The notes beneath the pieces are model-generated. The model worked only from the letters and a program-made list of their open reading frames with translations. It was not told the origin of the DNA and did not search any database. Positions 40,430 to 50,134 of a stretch of 64,000 nucleotides of DNA are shown one piece after another. Numbering within the stretch: position 1 is the stretch's first letter; every line of letters begins with the position of its first letter. Origin of the DNA: Picocystis sp. L7 (lineage: Eukaryota; Chlorophyta; Picocystophyceae; Picocystales; Picocystaceae); contig QXJR01000022.1 of the NCBI GenBank assembly GCA_020975725.1, positions 491,626 to 555,625 of the forward strand. The letters run 5' to 3'. The position numbers and the translations under genes were made by a program.

Positions 40430-43400
40430 GCATAATCCGGCCTTTCTTGGCCTTTGCCAATTCTACATGCGCTTTGTACGGAATTATACCGAGATCACGG
40501 CCCGCTCACAGAGCTTACGCGAAAGCAATACAAGCATGATTTTTCATATGAATGGAAAGCTCAGCACGTAGAATTCTTTGAAAAGTTGGTCCAACATCTT
40601 ACTTTCGGACCCATGTTACAACTGTTTCGACGAGGACCGGTCCATCCAAATAGAAAGGGATGCGTCGGAAAAGGGTATGGGTGCCATCCTGCTCCAAGAA
40701 ACTACTCCAGGTACATGGCAACTTGTAGAATATTGGTCCAAAAAGTTTAACTCAGCCCAACGCAATTACCATCCTGCTGAAAAGGAGACTTGTACAATAG
40801 TGTATGCATTGCATCACTGGCGTTACTTGCTTTTTGGACAACCACTCACCGTTCTAACAGATAACAAAGGAAGTATGTACCTGCAGTCCAAGTCTGCAAA
40901 GCAGCTGATTCCTCGTGACGAGCGATGGGTAGCAAAGCTGGCTTATTTTGCCCCCTTTGCTGCAGAATACCGACCCGGTCCGGACAACATAGCTGCAGAT
41001 TACTTGTCACTTCACAGCTTGGGTCCCGGCAACCAAACTATTAGAATCCTGGACTGGTGTGCAGGTATGGGGATTGTGCTGCGTGCCCTGTGGCACTTAC
41101 TCCCTGTCGGGTCACCAATTCAGGTGGATTACATAGGTGTAGAGCTATAGGAGGATGCTCGGCAAGTCATTGAGCGAGTCTTCGCTGAAGTTCATCTCGA
41201 TCGACTTGGCGTGTTCTGTCGCACCGACATGTTTCCCTACAGAAATGATGTACGCGCTCTGGCGCATCAGCGCAAACTGCCGAAAATCGATGTCCTCATA
41301 GCAGGGGTGCCTTGTCAGCCTTTCTCAAAGGCTAACATCTCCAAGGAAGACCCCCGCTATAGACTGCGCGATGAAAGGGAACTGTTCAGAGCTGTAGAGG
41401 CCATACTTCATCGTCTAAACTGGCCGGACTATGTAGTTGAGTGCACCCCATTCGTTGGCCATCTGCAAGAAGACTTTCAAGAGGTGGCAAGGATGTTGGG
41501 AAAACCCACATTGCATGCTTTATCCTTGTACTGCCAGCAGAAGCGCCTAAGATATAGCTGGACCTCTCTGCCAACCAGATTCGTGGACTGCCGTTGACTT
41601 GGCAAGAATGTCTAGAAGATGGGGCGACACCCCGTACAGATCCTCTCTGACAACCTATGCTGAAGTGTCCAACATTGATGGCTTCAAGTAATTCACACAG
41701 CGACCGTATTAGGTCAACGTGGATCAATGACAAGAATGGCGCAGCCCGCCCCTTAAACATTTCAGAAACGGAAAGGTTGACGGGCATGAAAGTAGGCGAA
41801 ATAGTGGCGAAGGGCGTAACACCAGCTGCCCGACATCGCCTGTGTGGCAACTATTTTCCAGTAGCATGGATAGGCCATACGTTAGATCTGCTTATACAGA
41901 AGCACGCAGGAACGCTTAGACCGCTAGCTAGCCGTAGTCTCGATGAGACTGCGTGCGTTCAAGCCAGATCAAACTCCAAGCTTGCCGGGCTCACTGATCC
42001 ACAATCCCAGTCTTACATTCAGCGTTTACGGGCTGCGGCACAAAAGGACCCTGAACATGTAGCTATGATGGAAACGCCTCCAGCACACCTCCTGCTTACT
42101 GATGGATTGCTGTTTCATAAATCTGAACCAAACAAACTGGGTACGTACAACGGCCCCGCAGTGGTGTTAGTGCCCACTAAGAGCGCCTTACGCCAAGACC
42201 TGCTCCACCTAGTTCACGATCAGTCGCATTTCGGGGCCTTGCGAACATATGCAGCAGCCAAAAGACACTTCACCTGGAAAGGCCTAAGGGACCATGTGCG
42301 TGCTTTTGTTGCGCAGTGCCCCACCTGTCAGCTTCATAAACCCAGTAACAAAGAACTCAGCAACCATTGTTTCCAGAAACCAAGTTTTACCCGTATGCGT
42401 TTCACACGGTGGTCCTGGATGTAGTGGAGGGGTTACCTATGACCCCTAAGAGACACAATGGTGTCCTGACCCTTGCTGTCGGGTTCACCTAATATGCCAT
42501 ATATGTTCCAATACATACCTCTTGGAGCGCCTTCCGCCAAGCGCAATGCATATTGGACTGCTTGGTCTACAAGTTCCATACGCCCTAGCAGATGCACACC
42601 GACAATGGACCACTGTATAAGAAGTTGTTCGAGGCGTTCTGTGTAGCGCTTGGTTCCTAGCACGTTACGGGAACACCGTACCATTCCCGGTCACAAGGGG
42701 GGGCACAACGACAGCATCGTACCCTGCTCCAACAATTACGTGTTACGTGCGATGACTGCGGGACCTGGGACGATTACTTATAGCCAGCCGCTCACGCGTA
42801 TAACGATAGCGTTCATGCAGTCACTAAGGTCGCCCCGTTTGTCACACTATATGGGTGCCACTCAAGACTTCCATGGCACTTGCAACTTCCTATTCTATCC
42901 GAACCCAGCATGACACAATTGGTAACCACTCAAGATGAGAGGGTCAGCTCCTTCTTGGACAGACAACGGCGCCTATACGTACACATGCCGGATCACCTCC
43001 TACTCCAGTCAAAGAAAATGCAAGCCCAACTTGATGATCTCCCAGCACGTGTATTCAAAGTAGGTGATCAGGTCAAGGTCCAATACGGATTGAAGGGAAC
43101 TACAGATAAACATAAGCTGGACCTCTACTATGTTGGAACATTTACGATCAGCGAAGATCTAGGGAACGGAGCGTATCGATTGCAGATTCCCCGCAATTCT
43201 CCCTATTCGGACCGATGCAACGCAGATAGGTTGTCCTTTTGGATTGACTCAGATTTGACATTTTTGCCTACCGAAGGGCAAATACAAACCCAACCGGCCG
43301 ATCTGCCGTCAGACCCCAGGGTGCATCCAACCATTACGATACCACGCTACTTGCTGAGGGACTACAAGCATTTCCCTTACAAACTAGTAAGATACTGGGT

Positions 43401-43680
43401 ACAAACAGATTCCGCTAAAACGCCTTATATATGGGTGGATGAATCCAGCGATTTGCTGGATGAACTTCTAAAACTGGAGGAGAACAATGGGTGTATCCCA
43501 GAACAGGGCATTCATCCAGGAAACAAAGAAGCGGTCAAAACTCACAAGCAACAAGTGTATTTACAGTATCCTACACCTATACTCATCAACACTTGGACGT
43601 CAAATCATTTACCTCTTCAGACGCGTAAAAGACCTCCATTCAAGCCACGGCAAAAGCATCATAATGCAGTGGTACAGTAG
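40430..43680 (+). pseudogene. Pol remnant: RNase H, C5-methyltransferase, integrase
   Basis: RNase H is visible at 40640-41010 ([32 protein letters not shown]). The methyltransferase follows at about 41040-41890, with motif I as ILDWCAGMG, the catalytic motif [19 protein letters not shown] in place of the usual ENV motif VI, and motif X as CGNYFPVAWIGH. An in-frame TAG at 41148-41150 and a frameshift near 41580-41660 break it. Integrase zinc-binding residues are in HLVHDQSHFGALRTYAAAKRHF...CPTCQLHK (to about 42340). The catalytic core is scrambled. The C-terminal part 42880-43680 keeps the GPY/F-like and tail region (DKHKLDLYYVGTFTIS). Confidence 0.85.
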
Positions 43681-43726
43681 CTATTCCATGAAACAGATAA
43701 CGACCAAGCTTACTACCAGGAGATCG

Positions 43727-44430
43727 TTACAAAGGTGAACCCTTCGAGTTGTACCGTTCAATGGACTGATGAACACAAGAGCCGTCACCCGTACGTAGAT
43801 GTCCGTACAATGCTCTACGATCCAATCAGCTATGCCTATGAATTTCTCAGTAGCTAGTGTGTCAATCGATTGACAGAAGCCAGGAGAGTGTAGCACTACA
43901 GTGCTAGTTACAGGGTCCCTACGAGCCCGTGCCCCTATCTTACCCCTTACGGGTCTCGAGTGAATACCTGCCTTGGAGGAAGGGGAATGGAGATCCTTTT
44001 GAGATGCAATCGCCCCGATACAGTCTCGTACTGCAGTAACAGGCTGCCACATGGGGCCGGGGCTTACCAATTGGGAACCCGGGATTTCCAAGACCAGACC
44101 CTCACCACACCGACCGCCCCGGGGCGAGGCCCTGAGAAGGGAACATCGAGACCAGGTGGACGGTCGTTCTGGCTCGTACAGGCGTCAAATCAGCACGTGG
44201 GACCCACGTGCGTGCCCCACAGCGTATCTACCCGTCGCGGATGGGGCGTGATAGGCTGTCAACCACCCCTCCAGGCCACGGAGCTGGAGAGCAAAGGGGT
44301 ACCCCTAAGTGAGACCCCATCATGTAAAATCACTTTCCTCTTGCGCCAAGTACGTGAGCTTCGCTCTTTTCGGCGCCTCCTTTCCCAGGCTTCGAAGGCC
44401 TCCTTCTCCTACGCGTGCATCCTCGTCAAC
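43727..44430 (+). repeat. diverged LTR of the decayed gypsy element
   Basis: Scattered blocks line up in order with the 727-bp LTRs of the intact element. They are CGTTACAAAGGTGAACC near its start, TTACCAATTGGGAACCCGGG near 44070, and a CACGTG-rich palindrome near 44195. A CAAGTACGTGAGCTTCGCTC block lies near 44350. The boundaries are approximate. Confidence 0.5.
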
Positions 44431-44566
44431 AACGCATAACGCAACAACCTATGGCTTGGATCGACGCGACAGGCGCGCTTGAGTGGGTCGAAACCCTTGT
44501 GACATGCACTTGTAGGGAAGAAAGGGGGGTTGTTTTCGCATGGGGGGGGCGAGAGGGACGGACTAC

Positions 44567-45268
44567 AGATGCGACTGAAAAATGACCCCACCGAGGGCTG
44601 AAAGTCGACAACCCAGGTTTCACACCCCCGTTCTAAGATACACCCTGGTTCGAGAGGGGGGGCGTTCGTTAACCACAAGGACCACTCCCAAGGCCAAGGC
44701 AACGAAAAACGGTGGAAGGAGACGAACCTCGTTTTTCTTTTCACAGCTAAAATATGGTGGGGAAAAGTTGGGCGACCGATGTTCCTTCGATCCGGAAGCG
44801 GAAGAAGGATGTGGAGAAGCACAAGACACGGGAGCTTGTCGTGCATGGTACGCTTTTCCTCGCTAGAGTGAAGGGAAGAAGATTTGAATTTGCACACCAG
44901 CCGTTGCATCATCTTCCAGCTCATCCTGCATTGGCATACCAAATCATGGACCATGTGGGCTTGTCCTTGAGGCCACGCAAGCAATGTGAAAATGGCGAGA
45001 TATGTACCGCCTGAGGTGCCTCGCGGGGTGGAGAGTCGTGTCTCGAGGCACAATCCCATTCCATCGCCCATCGATCAAAAGTATCCGAGTGGGCGTGGAA
45101 GGTTCGTCTCCTTCCACCGTCTTTCGTTGCCTTGGACTCGGGAGTGGTCCCTGTGGTTCACTTACATCGCCCCTCTCTTTTCGAACCGGGGTGTATCTTC
45201 CGAATGGGGTGTGAAACCAGGGGGGGTCGACTTTCAGCCCTCGGTGGGGTCATTTTCCAGTCGCATCC
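44567..45268. mobile_element. 0.7-kb inverted-repeat element A (non-autonomous)
   Basis: The two ends, 44567-44735 and about 45095-45268, are inverted repeats of roughly 170 bp at about 80% identity by eye. The termini begin GATGCGACTG(A/G)AAAATGACC. The ~350-bp interior has one short open frame (44754-45014) without recognisable domain. The ends share GCGACTGAAAAATG with element B, so both belong to one family. It codes for no transposase and would depend on one elsewhere. Confidence 0.8.
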
Positions 45269-45629
45269 GGGGGGACTGGACCGATGTCCGAGATGGGCCT
45301 ATCTGTGGAATCGGCCATTGCAGAGTTCCTCATGCCGGGATGTTCCAGCCGTTCTATTAAAATTCACGAAGCCTGACTCCATATCTGAGTTGGGTACAGA
45401 TCAGTAGTTTTGCAGAAGCTGTTCCGCCTTTTCATTTGTTTGGAACAAATGATTGCTAGTCAGGATTCTTGGCAATCCTTGTCTTTGCAGTGGCTCTAAA
45501 CCTGAGGACTATTCTGCTGGAGTAAGTCAGCAGTCGTAGTTGCTCGAAATTCATACCACATTCACAGTTTCCGGATTGCACACAGATGTTGTTTCTCATA
45601 TCGCTGATTTAGTCAAGCAACTTGTTTGC
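45269..45629. other. spacer downstream of the 1,089-residue gene
   Basis: This 361-bp A/T-rich interval lies beside the stop codon of the minus-strand gene and probably contains its 3' end. No feature was recognised except a short G run directly outside element A at about 45269-45274. Confidence 0.4.
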
Positions 45630-48600
45630 TCATTTTGTTCCTGGTAAGAATCCTGCTTGTTTCAATGAATTGAGTACATCCTCCTGCACAACACTGGGTT
45701 CTAAACCATCAGAAGCTTTAGCAGTCCACTCGTACACAACGAAACCGCGAAAGAGTGGGTTTGATGGTACATTGAAATCTTGAAATACTTCAATTGCTGC
45801 TTCAATCCAATCTTGCATTGTTGTGTTGCAATCCCTATTGATAATCTCATGGCCACGTGCATTCTCGTACTTGCACGTGGACGTTGTTACTTTTTCGTAC
45901 ATCTGTGTTGTTGCTGATCCAGACAGAACAAGCTGAAATGGCTTTTGGTATTTGGTTGACATATTCACAAGGTTTTCCATATGCTTAGATAATATACTCT
46001 TATAAACTGCAGGGGGTGTACACTGACAAGCTTGACAGCCATAGGGCGGGAGATCGTTTGGATCACACGGTAGATCATAGGTGGAGTCCAGAAGAAAGCC
46101 ACTATTCCCTAGGCCTTCATTCCACATTGTTTCATTCATATTTTCAGCAAAGGTGAAGACTCCAAATTCTTTCTGGCAGGATGAGATTACTTCATCTAGC
46201 TTTCGAAAGAAGTTTATCTGATTGTTATCAAATGGTTCTACATCCCATCCCATACCTTCTACATTTGGGTCGTTGCACACATGTGAACCTACCGCTACTG
46301 CAAATTCTTCCAGCTCCTTTTCAGAAAGAAGACTAAAATCTGGTACAAAAGCTTCATCTTTCGGAAGGATGCGCCCGTCAAAGTTGAGGAGTACCTTGAC
46401 ACCTTTGTTTGCAAACTTTGACGCTGCAGAGCGTGAAAAGTCTTCGTAGTACACGAATGCGTTTGAGCATGGGCCTGAAAATATGCATGGTTCTGACAAA
46501 CTTGAGTTTCCACCACCGCTAGGGTTTGTCGGCTGCCCACGGCAGTAGAATTCTACATCACCTGCATAGACATACACTGCATGAAATCCGGCACCTGTCA
46601 CGATTTCAAAGAAGTCTTCCTCTTGTGAAGTGTATGTAAATGCAAAGGTTGGCATGACTGTCGAATTTGAGTCTCTATATATACTTGAGAGAGCTTGAGG
46701 TTCCTGCACACTTGCAAGAATGGAACTTATGTCCAAGGAATCAGATGCCGATTTATATACTTCACTCCACGGTATGGGTACACCTTCCGTCCAGTTGATC
46801 CCGGATATTTGCGTGGCAGTGAATAAATTGAATGGTGGTCCACAACAATTGTACAAATTCCCTGCATCAATTACTCCTGCAAGTTTGCATTTTTTAGTTG
46901 AAGAGCACGCAAACCAATCTGACCCGCATGCTTTTTCACAGCTCGATGCGCAGACTCCTAAAATCTCTTTACCCTCATCAAACTTGACATCACATGCAGG
47001 TCGCCATTCCAGTGTGTACAATTTTCCATCACTAATATCAAGACTTACTTTTTCTTTCATAATAGTGATACAATTGGGTGTACTGGGGAAACTTGTACCG
47101 TCTATCCAACGACTTCCACTCGGTGCCACGAAATGAACGTCCCAAGCCATGTATTGACCAACTTGTTGCAGGAACTCACCACGGTCAATTTTGTTGTCGT
47201 TGTCTTTAAAGGGAGGAGTGAATGGTGATTGCTGATGCACAATATATTGGGAGTCTGTTAGCTTCTGATCAGAAACTTTTAAGGCATACAACTGCAAAGC
47301 GTCCTCAATGCTTCCTTTTAGAAAATCTTCACTGCTATACTTTTGCCATGCTTTTGTTGCCATGTCTGTGATACTAGCCAACGGATCTATCAGCCCAACC
47401 TTTAATAGAGGCTCCTCGGAAGTCCTATTTACAGCAGGAACCAATAGATATCCTGCTTGGAAGTAGAGGGACAATATCTGCCTGAAGAAGCCACCGACAG
47501 TTGCAGCAGCTTCAGTCAATGCAACTGGTACGCCCACGCTGATTATTGGTCTGTTCGACTCCCATGAAGGGTTACACTCTCTCTTGAATGCTGGCCAGTC
47601 ATCACTTGCAACATACAAATCCCACGGAGCATAGGACTTCGGATTTTGGCTTACAAGTGGCTTCTGCAGCGGGGACTTGCCTATGCAGGTATATGCGCTC
47701 TTCTCGATGTCGAGTGTGGTTATGCCCACGCCAGAAGTGAGCATTCCTTGCTTCTTCGCACTGTTCACCCACGCGTCAATACTTTCGCGAAAGGCTACTT
47801 GTGCAACGGTGTCGAACATGCTTGGCGTCAATGCGGTCCCAAGGAGAAGCCCCGTCAACGCTTCGATGGAAGGATAAATTCTCTTCAAGACATAATCGAG
47901 TGCCCCATAGGAGTAAATTATTGCTCCATTTTCTTGTACACATTCTTGTCGAGTAATATTGGTAAGAATTCTTGAACAGCCCTCGAGACCTTCAAGCGCA
48001 TTAACATAAACCTGGTAGGCTGCAGTAATTGTAGCACGGTGGTTGTTGAAAGACAAGTACTTGTCTTCCAATTTGAGGTCCTGAAGCTGCTGATCAAGCT
48101 CCACTTCCCTGGCTTGCACATTGGAAAGCAGCCCTTCCATCGCCGATAATGTTTTCTCGAATTTATCTAATTCCTGCAGTATCTCATGAAAATAGAAATC
48201 TTCATCCCTTTGCCCTTGGGCCTGCCCTGGATCCCGTAAGCCTGGAGGGGCGTAGGAGAGAGCAATACTGAGGAGATCAGAGCCAACACTTTTCCCAAGA
48301 GCACTTCCTGCAGCTCTAGCCATGGCTTGCACTGCTTGAGAAGCAAGGGAAGGAGAGCTTGGCACTGCTCCTTCGAGCTCCGATGGGGAGCTTTCTTCCA
48401 CCTGTCTTGCACTATCAATGTAGACATACGCTTCAGTGAAATCCTGTAGCCCGGGCTGCCCTGTGAAACCTTCCAGTTCCAAATCCTCAAACATCAACCT
48501 CAGACAATCTCCTTCCCACATGACTGAACTGAGTACAACTGCTGCTTGCAATAATAGTTTTCCTTGTTGATGTCCGTAAACAAAGCTGTTGGGCTTACTC

Positions 48601-48899
48601 GAGGCAAACAAGGTGCTGAATTGATCCACAAAGTCAGACGTTGGGACCGCGCGAGCCAGTCTATTCGGCCTATCCGAAAGCTCGATGACCTGTTTCGCTG
48701 TGCACATAACGAACGAACCTCCTTGTTCTTCTTCATCGAGACGCAAGAAACTCCGGTTCGTCGAAGCAAAAGAGTAGAGGAAACCAGAGTCGTCGCTTTT
48801 GTTATTCAAGTTTGCGTAAAGCACCGTCAGGGTCACCGCCCATGCCAAGACGGCTACAAACGCAGCAACCAGCACTAGTCTTTGCACGTTGAGATGCAT
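45630..48899 (-). CDS. large type II membrane protein, glycosidase-like C-terminus
   Basis: From the first ATG (48899) the frame gives 1,089 residues. A basic-hydrophobic signal anchor (residues ~8-29, LVLVAAFVAVLAWAVTLTVLYA) is followed by a luminal or extracellular part with many Asn-X-Ser/Thr sites and paired cysteines. Residues ~230-300 are helical (LQELDKFEKTLSAMEGLLSN). An EF-hand-like patch, KDNDNKIDRGEF, lies in the middle, and a cysteine cluster follows (CASSCEKACGSDWFACSSTKKC). The last ~280 residues look like a TIM-barrel glycosidase: VKVLLNFDGRIL and VEGMGWDVEPFD resemble the beta-4 strand of GH18-type enzymes. No exact family was recognised. Codons are A/T-rich compared with the genes before 35 kb, and the gene has no intron, which suggests a different origin or a low-GC compartment. 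Confidence 0.65.
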   Translation of the reverse strand: MHLNVQRLVLVAAFVAVLAWAVTLTVLYANLNNKSDDSGFLYSFASTNRSFLRLDEEEQGGSFVMCTAKQVIELSDRPNRLARAVPTSDFVDQFSTLFASSKPNSFVYGHQQGKLLLQAAVVLSSVMWEGDCLRLMFEDLELEGFTGQPGLQDFTEAYVYIDSARQVEESSPSELEGAVPSSPSLASQAVQAMARAAGSALGKSVGSDLLSIALSYAPPGLRDPGQAQGQRDEDFYFHEILQELDKFEKTLSAMEGLLSNVQAREVELDQQLQDLKLEDKYLSFNNHRATITAAYQVYVNALEGLEGCSRILTNITRQECVQENGAIIYSYGALDYVLKRIYPSIEALTGLLLGTALTPSMFDTVAQVAFRESIDAWVNSAKKQGMLTSGVGITTLDIEKSAYTCIGKSPLQKPLVSQNPKSYAPWDLYVASDDWPAFKRECNPSWESNRPIISVGVPVALTEAAATVGGFFRQILSLYFQAGYLLVPAVNRTSEEPLLKVGLIDPLASITDMATKAWQKYSSEDFLKGSIEDALQLYALKVSDQKLTDSQYIVHQQSPFTPPFKDNDNKIDRGEFLQQVGQYMAWDVHFVAPSGSRWIDGTSFPSTPNCITIMKEKVSLDISDGKLYTLEWRPACDVKFDEGKEILGVCASSCEKACGSDWFACSSTKKCKLAGVIDAGNLYNCCGPPFNLFTATQISGINWTEGVPIPWSEVYKSASDSLDISSILASVQEPQALSSIYRDSNSTVMPTFAFTYTSQEEDFFEIVTGAGFHAVYVYAGDVEFYCRGQPTNPSGGGNSSLSEPCIFSGPCSNAFVYYEDFSRSAASKFANKGVKVLLNFDGRILPKDEAFVPDFSLLSEKELEEFAVAVGSHVCNDPNVEGMGWDVEPFDNNQINFFRKLDEVISSCQKEFGVFTFAENMNETMWNEGLGNSGFLLDSTYDLPCDPNDLPPYGCQACQCTPPAVYKSILSKHMENLVNMSTKYQKPFQLVLSGSATTQMYEKVTTSTCKYENARGHEIINRDCNTTMQDWIEAAIEVFQDFNVPSNPLFRGFVVYEWTAKASDGLEPSVVQEDVLNSLKQAGFLPGTK

Positions 48900-49203
48900 G
48901 GACTTGGTTGGTGGATGAGGTCCTCGTTGCTTTATGGATCCTGCGCGCAACTGTTGCTATCGGAAAGCGGCACGAGGTGCATGTTCAAGGGATTCGTTGT
49001 GCCGTGTATAGGGTCTTCCTGGGGAGTGGATGAGCAAGCAATTGACCAGAAGATTTGAGGGACACGGCTGGCGGGGACTCACCCGGTTGACTGTCAATAG
49101 AGGGATTCGTTTTTTCGGGGGAAAACGGTCGGGAAACCTGGGACAACAGTCAAAAGATTACTTCATACAAAACCGGAAGTGTTTTTGGGGGGGGGGGGGG
49201 GGG
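48900..49203. other. promoter-side spacer with G tract
   Basis: This interval lies upstream of the 1,089-residue gene on the minus strand. It ends in a 19-base G run (49187-49205) that overlaps the first two bases of element B. Confidence 0.5.
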
Positions 49204-49920
49204 GGAAGCGACTGAAAAATGGTCCCCCAAGGGGCTGAATTTCGGTCCCCCCCCCCTCCAGATGCACTTTCGAACAGATGCACCCCACTCGATCGACTTA
49301 ACCCAGTGTTTACGAAGGGAAGGCGGGGAAACAAGAAGAGGGACGGAACTACCATGTACGAAAGGATAGGAACGGGGAAGAACGTGGATCCGCGGAACGG
49401 AAACAAACCTAGTGGGTGGTCACGAGGTCATTCCCTTCCGTCTCAAGGCACCGTTGATGCAAGTTTTCCTCCCTTCTAGGTTCTTCGTGGGGAAAAAACG
49501 GGAGGAACAAAACATCTCTCATCCACGCACAGTACAAATGCAAGACGATCTTCATGCGATCTCAAGGATACCACGTTGAAAGCATCTCGAAGCCTCACTT
49601 GGTGGTTCCGTGACAAAACGTCTGCAAGTTAGGGTTGCCACTCCTCCATGTAGCACCCCTTCTTCGGAGCACGTGATGTACCATTCGCTTCCAAACGGGC
49701 CACGTGATGCATGACCCATAGCAGGAACCTTCAGACAATTTTGTTGGTGTCGAATCGACCTTCTTGTTTGTAACCATTCCGTTCCTTTCGATTGTCCCCG
49801 TCTTCTCTTCGTAAACACTGGGTTAAGTCGATCGAGTGGGGTGCATCTGTTCGAAAGTGCATCTGGAGGGGGGGGGGACCGAAATTCAGCCCCTTGGGGG
49901 ACCATTTTTCAGTCGCTTCC
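49204..49920. mobile_element. 0.7-kb inverted-repeat element B between G tracts
   Basis: Ends 49204-49336 and about 49790-49920 are nearly perfect inverted repeats of about 130 bp, beginning GGAAGCGACTGAAAAATGG. Outside, both flanks are homopolymer G on the plus strand: 49187-49203 on the left and 49921-49935 on the right. The tracts are direct, not inverted, so they are likely target DNA duplicated or chosen on insertion. The interior carries no coding frame of note. The near-identity of the arms suggests a more recent insertion than element A. Confidence 0.85.
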
Positions 49921-50134
49921 GGGGGGGGGGGGGGGCTTGCCGAATGCCTCTAGTACGTGGAAACGTACGAATGTCTCTCACACAATAAAGCGCTTCTCAC
50001 ACAGTTGCCTCTTGACAAGGTACTAGCTCTTCTCTGTTTGCTTGCCTTCTTGACTGCACTTCTAAGTCGTGGGGTTTGTTTCTTACCGGGTGTTCGTTGT
50101 TGCAAAAGGAACTTTCTTTCACGTGGCTGGGGGA

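Larger units (their letters stand above)
40403..44430 (+). mobile_element. decayed Ty3/gypsy element with methyltransferase domain
   Basis: From about 40403 the DNA is homologous, with many changes, to the Pol gene of the intact element at 53-60.6 kb, beginning in the reverse-transcriptase thumb. The 5' LTR, Gag, protease and most of the RT are missing. The remaining order is RNase H, C5-methyltransferase, integrase and C-terminal tail (to 43680). A diverged LTR-like sequence follows (about 43727-44430). Several stops and frameshifts show it is not functional. Confidence 0.85.

Noticed and set aside
44754-45014. 86-residue open frame inside inverted-repeat element A
   Set aside because: It has no transposase motif and is too short. 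The equivalent frame is not evident in element B.
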